The notes under the pieces: model-generated
The model's database searches: none
Told to the model about the DNA's origin: nothing
What the model saw: the letters and a program-made list of their open reading frames with translations, nothing else
From: Bradyrhizobium archetypum
GTDB lineage: Bacteria; Pseudomonadota; Alphaproteobacteria; Rhizobiales; Xanthobacteraceae
Length of the DNA: 64,000 bases
Direction of reading: 5' to 3'
NCBI RefSeq assembly: GCF_013114835.1
Contig: NZ_JAAVLW010000001.1
Location: 372,001 to 436,000 of the forward strand
Program-made: the position numbers and the translations under genes
Shown here: positions 1-8,384 of the stretch, piece after piece
Layout: every line of letters starts with the position of its first letter
How positions within the stretch are numbered: position 1 is the stretch's first letter

Positions 1-8
1 ACAATGCA

Positions 9-272
9 TCAACCGCCTATGATTCGCGACGATATCCGCATCATGTGCCCGTGCAGCGAATCCGCCATGAACGGTAACGCGAGCAATAACGTAACGAAGA
101 TCGCGAGAATCTTCGGCACGAAGATCAGCGTCTGTTCCTGGATCTGGGTCAGCGCCTGGAACAGCGAAACGACGACGCCGACCACAAGACCAATCACCAT
201 CAAGGGCGACGAGACCACCACGATGGTCCAGATCGCATCGCGCGCCACGTCGAGGGTTTCAGCACCGGTCAT
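9..272 (-). CDS. fliQ: Flagellar export gate protein FliQ
   Basis: FliQ is a small inner-membrane component of the flagellar type III export gate, working with FliP and FliR. The 87-residue product has the usual FliQ layout: a short N-terminus (MTGAETLDVARD), a first hydrophobic helix, a central LFQALTQIQEQTL motif that is diagnostic of the family, and a second helix. A longer reading frame begins at 308, but the ATG at 272 gives the normal family length, so I chose it. It is last of flgB-flgC-fliE-fliQ; a palindromic repeat separates it from fliE. fliR would be expected just beyond the left edge. Confidence 0.95.
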   Translation of the reverse strand: MTGAETLDVARDAIWTIVVVSSPLMVIGLVVGVVVSLFQALTQIQEQTLIFVPKILAIFVTLLLALPFMADSLHGHMMRISSRIIGG

Positions 273-302
273 TATTGTGTTCTCGCTTGCTTTCACTTGC
301 AC

Positions 303-384
303 CGTCATTCCGGGGCGATACGAAGCATCGAACCCGGAATCTCGAGATCCCGGGTCTGGTCCTTCGGACCATCCCGGGATGACG
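303..384. repeat. Palindromic intergenic repeat
   Basis: The ends form an inverted repeat (CGTCATTCCGGG against CCCGGGATGACG). Inside are two small hairpins, CGATACGAAGCATCG and GGTCCTTCGGACC, around a central self-complementary core CCCGGAATCTCGAGATCCCGGG-like segment. This resembles the dispersed palindromic elements common between genes of Bradyrhizobium. It sits between fliE and fliQ inside the operon, where the transcript could fold and affect relative expression. Confidence 0.75.
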
Positions 385-396
385 CCCCAAGGGACG

Positions 397-708
397 TCAG
401 ATCGGCATCTTCATGATGTCTTCATAGGACTGGATCACGCGGTCGCGCACCGACACCAGCGTGGAAACCGCGACATCGGTTTCGGCCACCGCGGTCACGA
501 CGTCCATGACATTGGCCTTGCCGGAGGTCATCGCCATGGTCTGGGCATCGGATTTCTTGCCGGCATCCAGCACACTTCCGACCGCGTCCTTGAGCAGCGC
601 GCTGAAGGACGGGCCGCCGGCGGCCTGCTTGCCCTTCTCGGCGCCGCCGGATTCCATGATGCGCGAAAGCGCGGCGTAGGCATTTGCTGCAACGGTCGGT
701 GACGCCAT
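397..708 (-). CDS. fliE: Flagellar hook-basal body protein FliE
   Basis: FliE forms the junction between the MS ring and the proximal rod and is exported by the flagellar type III system. The 103-residue product starts MASPTVAANAYAAL and ends in the conserved FliE tail, with VAETDVAVSTLVSVRDRVIQ followed by SYEDIMKMPI, which matches the family C-terminal helix. Its length is normal. It follows flgC with a 16-base gap, in the order flgB-flgC-fliE-fliQ, which is standard for alphaproteobacterial rod operons. Confidence 0.95.
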   Translation of the reverse strand: MASPTVAANAYAALSRIMESGGAEKGKQAAGGPSFSALLKDAVGSVLDAGKKSDAQTMAMTSGKANVMDVVTAVAETDVAVSTLVSVRDRVIQSYEDIMKMPI

Positions 709-724
709 TTTCTATGGTTCCTGT

Positions 725-1150
725 TCAGGCCTTGAGGATGTCGAGCGTGCGTTGAATCATGCGCCGCGTGGCGCTGATGATGTTGAGGTTGGCTTCATAG
801 GAGCGCTGCGCTTCGCGCATGTCGGTCATTTCGACCAGCGGATTGACGTTCGGATATTTGACGTTGCCGGCCGCGTCCGCCGCCGGATTGCTCGGCTCAT
901 GCTTGACGCGAAACGCCGACTGATCGGCTCTGACTTTGCCGAGCGTCACCACGCGCGCATCCATCGTGCGATCGAGCGCGGACGAAAATGTCGGCACCTT
1001 GCGGCGATAGGGATCGCCGCCCGCGGTCGGCGCCGTGGAATCCGCATTGGCGATGTTTTCCGAAATCACCCGCATCCGCCCCGCCTGTGCGCGCAGGCCG
1101 GAGGTCGCGATGCTCATCGAGCGGGCGAAATCGCTTCCATCATCTGCCAT
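725..1150 (-). CDS. flgC: Flagellar proximal rod protein FlgC
   Basis: FlgC is a structural protein of the proximal rod. The 141-residue product has the N-terminal rod/hook motif (SMSIATSGLRAQAGRMRVISENIANADST) and the C-terminal heptad helix ending in SYEANLNIISATRRMIQRTLDI, both typical of FlgC, at the normal length. It lies 27 bases downstream of flgB and 16 bases upstream of fliE, so the genes are very probably one transcript. Confidence 0.96.
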   Translation of the reverse strand: MADDGSDFARSMSIATSGLRAQAGRMRVISENIANADSTAPTAGGDPYRRKVPTFSSALDRTMDARVVTLGKVRADQSAFRVKHEPSNPAADAAGNVKYPNVNPLVEMTDMREAQRSYEANLNIISATRRMIQRTLDILKA

Positions 1151-1177
1151 GATCTACTTTCTCCTAATCGCGGCGCG

Positions 1178-1588
1178 TCAGCGCTTTCCGATCGCGGTTT
1201 TGAGCAGGCCGAGGCTGCGGGTGTAGAGCGATGTGGCGGCTGCGTAGTCCATCTGGTTGGCCGAGACCTTCAGCATCTGGTCTTCCAGATTGACCGAATT
1301 GCCGGCAGGCTTGGTCAGGAAGCCGCTCCTGCCGCCGTCACCCCTGAAGCTCGGCGCGCCGCCGGACACGCCGATATGGGTGGCGCTGGTGCGCGTCATG
1401 GCGAGCGAGCCCATCGTGCCGCCGACGTCGGCGCCCTTGTTGTCGAACTTCGGCTCGACCAGGTCGCTCGGCCTGAAATTCGGGGTGTTGGCGTTGGACA
1501 CATTTTCGGCGAGCACGCGCTGGCGCTCCTGGTGCCACTGCATCTTGGTGCGCAGCGCCGACAGGATCGGAAGATCGTTGATGGCCAT
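1178..1588 (-). CDS. flgB: Flagellar proximal rod protein FlgB
   Basis: FlgB is a proximal rod subunit. The 136-residue protein has the family N-terminus (MAINDLPILSALRTKM, then RQRVLAENVSNANTPNF) and a C-terminal helix ending in LYTRSLGLLKTAIGKR. It is first in the flgB-flgC-fliE-fliQ operon. A TTAA-N7-TTAAC motif 64 bases upstream of the start is the likely CtrA-type control element. Confidence 0.95.
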   Translation of the reverse strand: MAINDLPILSALRTKMQWHQERQRVLAENVSNANTPNFRPSDLVEPKFDNKGADVGGTMGSLAMTRTSATHIGVSGGAPSFRGDGGRSGFLTKPAGNSVNLEDQMLKVSANQMDYAAATSLYTRSLGLLKTAIGKR

Positions 1589-2020
1589 CGAGCTGTTCCC
1601 CGTTAACCTCTGGCTGCGCCGCGAGGTAGGCAGAATTTGCCCGGTGTATGGTTAACGGCCGGTTAAAATCGCCCCGAAGCGGCCTCAGAGATGGCAAATG
1701 CCCGGCTGCGGCAACGAAACGAGCGCATTTTCGCCACGAAATCTGCGTTAACCAGCAGCAACCAACGCGGCTTGGGGCGCTCAGAAGTCGTTTTGGCTCA
1801 ACCGATTCTTGGTCTATTAATTAACCGGACGGCGGCGCTCGCCGCGGGGAATTAAGGAATAAGGCTGATCTCGGGCGTGATTCGCGGCGGCGGATCGCTT
1901 CGGAGCATGGTCAGGGTGGCGGGAATCGTATTCCCGGGGAACATGCTCGGACAGGAAGACCTAGGACCGCACTCGTCGAAGCCAGCACCAAGAGAACGGC
2001 TCGTGGCCGGGGACTAAAGA
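1589..2020. other. Divergent flgB/fliO intergenic region
   Basis: This 432-base stretch separates the divergent flgB and fliO genes. Apart from the CtrA-type box near the flgB end, it holds an AT-rich TTAATTAACC segment near 1816-1825 and a GGGAATCGTATTCCC palindrome near 1920-1934, either of which could belong to the fliO promoter. I see no credible gene in it. Confidence 0.5.
1652..1667 (-). promoter_or_regulatory. Candidate CtrA box upstream of flgB
   Basis: Read on the minus strand the sequence is TTAA-CCGGCCG-TTAAC, an exact match to the Caulobacter CtrA consensus TTAA-N7-TTAAC. It lies 64 bases upstream of the flgB start, a plausible position for a promoter -35 region. Assignment to CtrA is by motif only. 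Confidence 0.6.
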
Positions 2021-3037
2021 ATGCAGACACTGACATTCCTCTTCGCATTCATCGCCGTTCTGGCGCTGATCGGCGTGGCCGCATGGCTGGTTCGCCGCTT
2101 CGCCAATAACCGTCTCGGTGCCAACACTCAGCGCGGTCGGATGCCGCGGCTCGCCGTGATCGATGCCGCCGCCGTGGACGGCCGCCGGCGTCTCGTGCTG
2201 GTACGGCGCGACAATGTCGAACATCTCCTGATGATCGGTGGCCCGAGCGACATCGTGGTCGAACCCAACATCGTGCGCGCGATGCCCAACCGCGATCAGG
2301 TGGCGCCGCGCCCGGCGGTCGGCGAGCAGCCGCCGCGCATCGCACCGCTGCCCGATGTCGCCTGGAGCGAGGAAGCGGCAAGATCCGATTTGCGATCAGC
2401 CGACGCTTTCGATCATCCGGCCGAACCCCAAATCCCGGAGCTGCCGCCGCGCCCGGCGCGCCCTCCCTTCGCGGACGAAATCCGCCGGCCCGTGCCGCCG
2501 TCGATGCCGGAGCGCCGCAGCGACCCGTTGACGGGTTTTACGCCGGAATCGATCAGCGGCCGTCCCGAACCGGGCCCGCCGCGCCTCAGCCGCGGCGAAC
2601 CGCTGATACCCCGGCCGCAGCGTGAGTTGACCAAGGCCCCGCCAGTCCGCGAGACGCCGCCGGTTCGCGAGGCGCCGCCTGTCCGTGAAGCGACGCCATT
2701 TCGGGAGGCGCTGCCGACCCGGGAGACGCCACCGGTTCGTGAGGCTCCAGCCCGGCTGCCGGAACGCGCCGCAGCGCCGCCCCCGCCTCCTCCATCGCCT
2801 CCAGCCCCCGCGCCATCAAGCGCCGACCAGAATCTCGCCGAGATGGCGCAGCGGCTGGAAGCCGCCCTGCGCCGGCCGGCCGAGCCCGTCGCGCCACCAG
2901 TTGCGCCGGAAACGCCGCCTGCGCGCACCTCCCGCAGTGAGCCCCCCGCTCCCACGCCCGCTCCGCAGAAGAGCGGCTTCGAAAATCTCGAAGACGAGAT
3001 GGCGTCGTTGCTGGGCCGCCCGAAGAACCCTTCGTGA
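2021..3037 (+). CDS. fliO: FliO-like flagellar biosynthetic protein with long proline-rich tail
   Basis: FliO is a membrane protein that helps assemble the FliP ring of the export gate. Residues about 1-25 form one transmembrane helix (FLFAFIAVLALIGVAAWLV). They are followed by the FliO core, which contains RMPRLAVIDAAAVDGRRRLVL and VRRDNVEHLLMIGG, to about residue 90. The remaining 240 residues are proline, arginine and glutamate rich, with a run of six-residue PPVRE(A/T)-like repeats near 205-245 and a polyproline stretch. Ordinary FliO is 100-150 residues, so the tail is an extension. The gene overlaps fliP by four bases, which fits the identification. Confidence 0.85.
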   Translation: MQTLTFLFAFIAVLALIGVAAWLVRRFANNRLGANTQRGRMPRLAVIDAAAVDGRRRLVLVRRDNVEHLLMIGGPSDIVVEPNIVRAMPNRDQVAPRPAVGEQPPRIAPLPDVAWSEEAARSDLRSADAFDHPAEPQIPELPPRPARPPFADEIRRPVPPSMPERRSDPLTGFTPESISGRPEPGPPRLSRGEPLIPRPQRELTKAPPVRETPPVREAPPVREATPFREALPTRETPPVREAPARLPERAAAPPPPPPSPPAPAPSSADQNLAEMAQRLEAALRRPAEPVAPPVAPETPPARTSRSEPPAPTPAPQKSGFENLEDEMASLLGRPKNPS

Positions 3038-3789
3038 GGCCGGCGACTTCTCCGCGTAGAGTTTTATTTTTCTTAGTCCTGACCGCCGCCGGATCGCTTG
3101 CCGACCCGGCGCTGGCGCAGGACATCAGCATCAATCTCGGCCAGGGCGGCGGCGGCGTCACCGAGCGCGCAATCCAGTTGATCGCGCTGCTGACGGTGCT
3201 GTCGATCGCGCCCTCGATCCTGATCATGATGACGTCGTTTACGCGAATCGTCGTCGTGTTGTCGCTTCTGCGCACCGCTTTGGGCACCGCGACCGCCCCG
3301 CCCAACTCCGTGATCATTGCGCTCGCGATGTTCCTGACGGCGTTCGTGATGGGCCCCGTCCTGCAGCGGTCCTATGACGACGGCATCAAACCCCTGGTTG
3401 CGAACCAGATCGGGGTCGAGGAAGCACTACAAAAGGCTTCGGTGCCGCTGCGCGGTTTCATGCAGAAAAACGTTCGTGAAAAGGACCTGAAACTGTTCGT
3501 CGACCTCTCCGGCGAGCCGCCACCGGCAACCCCGGAAGACCTGTCGCTGCGGGTCCTGGTCCCGGCCTTCATGATTTCCGAACTGAAACGCGCCTTCGAG
3601 ATCGGCTTCCTGCTGTTCCTCCCCTTCCTGATCATCGATCTCGTGGTCGCATCCGTCCTGATGTCGATGGGTATGATGATGCTGCCGCCCGTCGTCGTGT
3701 CCCTGCCGTTCAAGCTGATATTTTTTGTGCTGGTTGACGGCTGGTCGTTGGTCGCGGGCAGCCTCGTGCAGAGCTACGGCGGTAGCTAG
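3034..3789 (+). CDS. fliP: Flagellar export gate protein FliP
   Basis: FliP forms the core ring of the flagellar export gate in the inner membrane. The 251-residue protein has an N-terminal signal peptide (to about ALAQ), then the conserved TVLSIAPSILIMMTSFTRIVVVLSLLR-type segment, a central soluble loop, and the C-terminal helices with PFLIIDLVVASVLMSMGMMML. The start is GTG at 3034, overlapping the fliO stop by four bases (GTGA), so translation is probably coupled. Confidence 0.97.
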   Translation: MRPATSPRRVLFFLVLTAAGSLADPALAQDISINLGQGGGGVTERAIQLIALLTVLSIAPSILIMMTSFTRIVVVLSLLRTALGTATAPPNSVIIALAMFLTAFVMGPVLQRSYDDGIKPLVANQIGVEEALQKASVPLRGFMQKNVREKDLKLFVDLSGEPPPATPEDLSLRVLVPAFMISELKRAFEIGFLLFLPFLIIDLVVASVLMSMGMMMLPPVVVSLPFKLIFFVLVDGWSLVAGSLVQSYGGS

Positions 3790-3943
3790 GTGCCATTTCC
3801 GGCGGCTCCGCGCTCGAATAGGTCAATATTAGTTACGTATTTGCCGCGGAGTTTCCCGGTGAATTTAAGGTCAGATTAGTTCCTTCGTGCACAATGGATG
3901 CCAGTAAATTGATCTTCTAACAAACACATCACCGGGTCAGACG

Positions 3944-4996
3944 ATGGCAGGCCAGCCGATCGGCGAGATGGACGTCGACTACGCAACGACGATTGCCGAC
4001 CGGGCTATTCGGTTGATGTCACAGCAGTCTGTTCCCGCCACCCCGACCAATTTCGCCGTCTGGTTCGAATATGCCCTCGGCGGTTCGCTGGCGCTGCGAA
4101 AGACCATCGACATTCTGATCGCGGGCAAGCGCAAGTTCGACGCCGCAACCAACCACGAACTCTACGTCACCTATGTGGCGCAGGCCGGTACCGACCCGTT
4201 TGGCGACCTTCCCGATCAATTGAGCGGGCTGATCGAGACCGCGCAGCAATTCCTCAACACTGCCGTCACCGACAACCGCAGCCACCTCAAGGCGCTCGGT
4301 GAAGTGTCTTCCGAGGCCGCTGGTACCGGCGATCCGCGGACGATCATTGCAAAACTGGTTGATGAATTGTCAAAGGCGACCGCCCGGGCCGCCAAGCTGG
4401 AGGCAAATTTCGCCGCCACGTCGGAGGAACTAGATAGCATCCGCGACTCGCTCAAAGCGGCCGAGCAGCGCTCCAACACCGACGCGCTGACCGGGCTGGC
4501 CAACCGGCACTCGATGGATGAATTTCTCCGCCTCGCCCAGATCGCGGCGATGGAAAAGGACGAGCCGCTCAGCGTCCTTCTTATCGACATCGATCACTTC
4601 AAGAAATTCAACGACGACTATGGCCATCAGGTCGGAGATCAGGTGCTTCGGCTGGTGGCCAAGGTCCTGCAGGAAGGCGTTCGCGAAGTCGATCTGGCGG
4701 CCCGCTACGGCGGCGAGGAATTGATCGCGGTGCTACCGGGCGCCGATCTCGCGGCCTGCACGGCCGTTGCCGAACGCATTCGCCGGCGCATTGCCGAAGC
4801 GAAACTGACACGCCGAGCGACCGGCAAGGAGATCGGCAGCATTACGGTATCAATCGGCGTGGCTCAATTCCGCCTCGCCGAATCCGCGGAAGCGATGATC
4901 GAGCGCTGCGACCGCGGACTTTATCAAGCCAAGCGGCTTGGCCGCAACCGCACGGTGACCGAAACCGAACTCGAGCCCGAGGCCGGCGCAGCTTAG
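3944..4996 (+). CDS. GGDEF diguanylate cyclase
   Basis: This predicted soluble 350-residue enzyme would make cyclic di-GMP from two GTP. The N-terminal 150 residues are helical with no recognised sensor domain. A coiled-coil stretch near 130-170 leads into a GGDEF domain that starts at NTDALTGLANR. The active site is GGEEL near residue 256, an accepted active variant. An RxxD inhibitory site (REVD) sits five residues before it, so product feedback inhibition is likely. No membrane segment is visible. The position next to flagellar genes suggests a link to the motile-to-sessile switch, which is inference. A TTAA-N7-TTAG motif at 3865-3879 is a one-mismatch CtrA box. Confidence 0.93.
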   Translation: MAGQPIGEMDVDYATTIADRAIRLMSQQSVPATPTNFAVWFEYALGGSLALRKTIDILIAGKRKFDAATNHELYVTYVAQAGTDPFGDLPDQLSGLIETAQQFLNTAVTDNRSHLKALGEVSSEAAGTGDPRTIIAKLVDELSKATARAAKLEANFAATSEELDSIRDSLKAAEQRSNTDALTGLANRHSMDEFLRLAQIAAMEKDEPLSVLLIDIDHFKKFNDDYGHQVGDQVLRLVAKVLQEGVREVDLAARYGGEELIAVLPGADLAACTAVAERIRRRIAEAKLTRRATGKEIGSITVSIGVAQFRLAESAEAMIERCDRGLYQAKRLGRNRTVTETELEPEAGAA

Positions 4997-5180
4997 AGCT
5001 TTATCGGCTCCGACTGCAACCGAGCCGGAATTCATTCCCTGCCCGACAGGTTTCCTTGCGCAGACCAACTTCGCATCGCCCCGGATGCCCGCGGAAGAAA
5101 AATGCCGCATGCCAGCTTCGCGAGGAACTATTGCCGCAATTCCGGCTTATCGTAAGCGGCCTACAGCCGGGGAGCACTCC

Positions 5181-5507
5181 ATGAAAATCGCAGGGATGAT
5201 TATGGCTGCCACCGCAGCCTTCAGCATCGCCGGTACGTCGGCGGCTCTTGCCCAGCAACCGCGGACCGGATTGGTGACCAGAATAGACCGGATCAGCGGT
5301 ACCATCACGATCAAGGATATGCCGGAAGGCACCACTGGCGCGAATGCCGGCGCCGCAACCGAAGAATTCAAGATCCAGGACGGCGCGCGGCTGAACGCCC
5401 TGCATGCCGGCGACAGGGTCACCTTCGCCGTGAGCGACACGGCGGGGACCAAGACCATCACGAAGATCGACAAATCGGACGCGGTCACGAAGATCGACAA
5501 GAAGTGA
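5181..5507 (+). CDS. Small periplasmic protein, CusF-like
   Basis: The 108-residue product has a clear signal peptide (MKIAGMIMAATAAFSIAG, cleavage near ALA-QQ). The mature domain is a short beta barrel of the type seen in CusF/YdeI-like copper-binding proteins, with GLVTRIDRISGTITI, then FKIQDG and LHAGDRVTFAV. The methionine and histidine ligands of true CusF are not obvious, so metal binding is uncertain. The start at 5181 has a good ribosome site (GGGGAGC) eight bases upstream and places the signal peptide correctly. Confidence 0.7.
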   Translation: MKIAGMIMAATAAFSIAGTSAALAQQPRTGLVTRIDRISGTITIKDMPEGTTGANAGAATEEFKIQDGARLNALHAGDRVTFAVSDTAGTKTITKIDKSDAVTKIDKK

Positions 5508-5778
5508 GACAACGCCGAAGCGCCATCCGCCTCGTGAATTGTCTTGCTTCCATTGAAGAATAGCGAGACCCGGAGCGCCCCGAGCAGGATTACGTTTCTT
5601 CGAAACGCTGACTTGCTTGGGCTTCTGGGCCTCGTAACCGGAACTGCCCCATCCGGAACGAGGGGCTGCTCGTATAGAATTCGCTTTAGAGCAACGCGCC
5701 AGGCTTGCCTTGATCTGCCACAAACGCCTGCCCGATTTGATCACCAGCAATGCCTGCGCTTCCACATCGTCCCTGTAG

Positions 5779-6000
5779 TTAGCGCGGCGGCACCCGCTCG
5801 AGCGATGCTCTAATTTCAGCAACCGTTTCGTCGCAGTATTCGTTCAATTTCTGGAATCGTTGCTGTAGCGCCCGAAGTGTCCCGGCACGTTTCGCCGGCC
5901 CTTCCCGATCGATATTGAATCTGTCGGCGGGCGATGGCCGGGACTCGGCGGCCGAAAGCGACACCCGCATCGATGGATCGTGACCGTTGGTGGAAGACAT
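5779..6000 (-). CDS. Small conserved-looking hypothetical protein
   Basis: The 73-residue product begins MSSTNGHDPSMRV and ends with an amphipathic helix (LRALQQRFQKLNEYCDETVAEIRASLE) like those of small cytoplasmic coiled-coil proteins. I do not recognise the family. A GAGG ribosome site lies ten bases before the ATG at 6000. It stands alone between the CusF-like gene and the zinc-ribbon gene. The regular helix argues for a real gene, but the support is modest. Confidence 0.4.
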   Translation of the reverse strand: MSSTNGHDPSMRVSLSAAESRPSPADRFNIDREGPAKRAGTLRALQQRFQKLNEYCDETVAEIRASLERVPPR

Positions 6001-6261
6001 TTCTGCACGCCTCACAAATTGGAGCCGGATTCGATCCGCTCCGCTGGAATCTCCGTGTGATCACGCGCTGGCGCTGGAAGTTTGCACCGTGCAGTGTGTT
6101 GTTTGAATGCCCCGCCGGGGTCGGTTTGGTGGCAAAAGGTGGACGTCAGCGGCAGAATGCCGACAAACCTCGTATTTTTACGGACTCGATCTCCACGATT
6201 AAGATGCAATCCACACCCAGCTTCGCCGATGCGTTCTTTTGTTGCTCAGCGATTCGCTCAT

Positions 6262-6486
6262 ATGCCCGTACCGCATTCAGAAACCGGTGTGCCGCCGCGC
6301 TGCGAAATTTGCGGGACGGGCACGGTTAGCATTGGCAAGCTGCCGCGAATCGGACTGCGCCCGCTCGTCTACGTCTACAAGTGCAGCGTCTGCAACCAGA
6401 TTACCTCGGTCGAGCCGGAGCGGCAGCAAGAGGCGCCTCGCCGTCGCTCCGCACCGACGCGGCGGCCGCGGCAGCACGCACGATAA
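6262..6486 (+). CDS. Small zinc-ribbon-like protein
   Basis: The 74-residue product contains two CxxC knuckles, CEIC near residue 14 and CSVC near residue 40, separated by a short basic segment, which suggests a zinc ribbon. The C-terminus is rich in arginine and proline (RRRSAPTRRPRQ). I chose the start MPVPHSETG; an upstream in-frame ATG at 6229 is possible. No partner gene indicates a role; nucleic acid binding is a guess from the basic tail. Confidence 0.6.
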   Translation: MPVPHSETGVPPRCEICGTGTVSIGKLPRIGLRPLVYVYKCSVCNQITSVEPERQQEAPRRRSAPTRRPRQHAR

Positions 6487-6585
6487 ACCGCAAAACACGG
6501 CCTCTCCTGCACCCGGCCGGGTTTCCTCCTGACCATGCCGCATGTATAGCTTCGCCCAAATTCCACATAAAGAAGAGGCAGGGGC

Positions 6586-7980
6586 ATGTCCGAGGCCTTC
6601 ATTGACGAACTGCGCAACGCGCTAGGCAACGGCGCGGTCCTGTCCGGCAGCGATATCGACGCGCGTTATCATCACGATCTCGCCGGCAATCCGGCGCCGA
6701 AACCGCGCGCGGTCGTCCGCCCGAAGACGACGGAGGATGTCTCGGCCCTGCTGCGGCTCTGTCATCGCGAAAGCGTCCCGGTTACGACACAGGGCGGCAT
6801 GACCGGGCTGGTCCGTGGTGCAATGCCGAATGCGGACGAAATCGTGCTGTCGATGGAACGCATGAACAACGTTGAAGAGGTCGATGCCTCCGCCGGCGTC
6901 GCCATCGCGCAGGCCGGCACGCCATTGCAGAAACTCCAGGAACGGGTCGAGCAGGACGGGCTGATGTTTCCGCTCGACCTTGGCGCGCGTGGCAGTTGCA
7001 CCATCGGCGGCAACATATCGACCAACGCCGGCGGCAACCGCGTTATCCGTTACGGCATGACGCGCGACCTGATCCTCGGCCTCGAAGTCGTCACGGCCGA
7101 CGGCACCGTGCTCAAGGGCCTGCGCAAATACATCAAGAACAATACCGGCATCGACTTAAAGCACCTCTTCATCGGCAGCGAGGGCATTCTCGGGGTTGTC
7201 ACGCGCGCGGCGCTGCGCGTGTTTCCGGCGCCGGCGGAACGGCAGGTGGCGCTGTGCGCCATGCCCTCGTTCGGCCAGGTCATGGCCCTCCTGAAGCTGG
7301 CACGAAAATCGCTCGGCGGCGATCTCACCGCGTTCGAGGCGATGTGGAATGCCTACTACCGCCACACTGTCGAGCGTGTGAGAGGGGTCGCTGGCCCATT
7401 GCCGACCCACCATCCCTTCTATGTGCTGCTGGAGGCCTCCGGAAGCGATGCTGAACGCATTCGGGACGGACTCGAGAAAATGCTGGAGACGGCGATGAGC
7501 GATAATGTGATATTCGATGCCACGCTTTCGACCTCCATCGCGTCGGTGGCTGCGATCTGGCGCATCCGCGACTCCAGTGTCGAACTCGGTCGCAGCTTTC
7601 CATTTGCGGCACGGATGGGATTCGATGTCAGCGTAGCCATCGACAGGATGGAGGAATATGCAGATACGCTTGATGCACGCGTCAAAGCGATCGATCCGCA
7701 AGCCTTCACCATCGTGATGGGACACGTCGGCGACGGCAATTTGCATCCCAGCGTGTATCACGAACATACGCCCGACAAGCACGATGAGTTCGAGAAGCTG
7801 GTCTATGACCTCACGGGCGAATTCGGCGGTTCGATCTCCGCCGAACACGGTATCGGCATCTCGAGGCGGCCCTACCTGAAAATGAGTCGCACCGAACAGG
7901 AAATCGAAACCATGCGCACCCTCAAACGCGCGCTCGACCCGAAGAACATCCTGAACCCGGGGCGAATCTTTACGGTGTGA
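6586..7980 (+). CDS. FAD-linked 2-hydroxyacid dehydrogenase (GlcD/D-2-hydroxyglutarate type)
   Basis: This 464-residue enzyme belongs to the VAO-type flavin dehydrogenases that oxidise D-2-hydroxyacids such as D-lactate, glycolate or D-2-hydroxyglutarate. The FAD-binding half includes VTTQGGMTGLVRGAMP and CTIGGNISTNAGGNRVIRYG. The C-terminal half has the metal/substrate motif GHVGDGNLHP and the closing SAEHGIGISRR motif with its conserved histidine. The length is that of single-subunit enzymes. Substrate cannot be told from the sequence. It appears monocistronic, with an AAGAAGAGG-type ribosome site. Confidence 0.9.
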   Translation: MSEAFIDELRNALGNGAVLSGSDIDARYHHDLAGNPAPKPRAVVRPKTTEDVSALLRLCHRESVPVTTQGGMTGLVRGAMPNADEIVLSMERMNNVEEVDASAGVAIAQAGTPLQKLQERVEQDGLMFPLDLGARGSCTIGGNISTNAGGNRVIRYGMTRDLILGLEVVTADGTVLKGLRKYIKNNTGIDLKHLFIGSEGILGVVTRAALRVFPAPAERQVALCAMPSFGQVMALLKLARKSLGGDLTAFEAMWNAYYRHTVERVRGVAGPLPTHHPFYVLLEASGSDAERIRDGLEKMLETAMSDNVIFDATLSTSIASVAAIWRIRDSSVELGRSFPFAARMGFDVSVAIDRMEEYADTLDARVKAIDPQAFTIVMGHVGDGNLHPSVYHEHTPDKHDEFEKLVYDLTGEFGGSISAEHGIGISRRPYLKMSRTEQEIETMRTLKRALDPKNILNPGRIFTV

Positions 7981-8018
7981 ATGATGCGGACGGTCAGGCC
8001 GCGCCGGGCGCCCGCGTC

Positions 8019-8255
8019 TCACTCCTTGAAATCATATTGCTTGCTGAGGTGGTCACCGATCTGAACCAGCATGGCGACGCATTCGGGATAGCCCGGTTTG
8101 GCGATCGTCGCCTCTTTGGCCTTCGCGCGGAACTCCCAGCTATCGCCGTCGCGAAGCACCGAGATATCGATGCCGTCGGGACAATCGACATGGGCCTTCA
8201 GCTCGGCTCGGGCCATCGCAATGAGTTCGGCTTCGGTTTTGGCAGGCTTGCTCAT
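8019..8255 (-). CDS. Conserved hypothetical protein, 78 residues
   Basis: The product begins MSKPAKTEAELIAMARAEL and continues with a short alpha/beta domain (DGIDISVLRDGDSWEFRAKA, then PECVAMLVQIGDHLSKQYDF). I do not know its function. The ATG at 8255 follows a GGAGG ribosome site, which decides the start over the longer frame beginning at 8378. It may be co-transcribed with the DUF1488-like gene upstream at 8385-8768. Confidence 0.65.
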   Translation of the reverse strand: MSKPAKTEAELIAMARAELKAHVDCPDGIDISVLRDGDSWEFRAKAKEATIAKPGYPECVAMLVQIGDHLSKQYDFKE

Positions 8256-8384
8256 TGTAATGGCGTCCTCCGGCAGGTCATTTGCCTGCAGGTTGCCGTT
8301 TTGACGCGCATCTGTCGAGGGGTGACCGAGCGCCGCGCCATCCCGTCGCGCGCGATGCCCCCGTTCAGGAGTGAGCACGGCGCA

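Noticed and set aside
752..1606. 284-residue plus-strand frame over flgC and flgB
   Set aside because: Two canonical rod genes occupy the opposite strand, so this is a GC-driven shadow.
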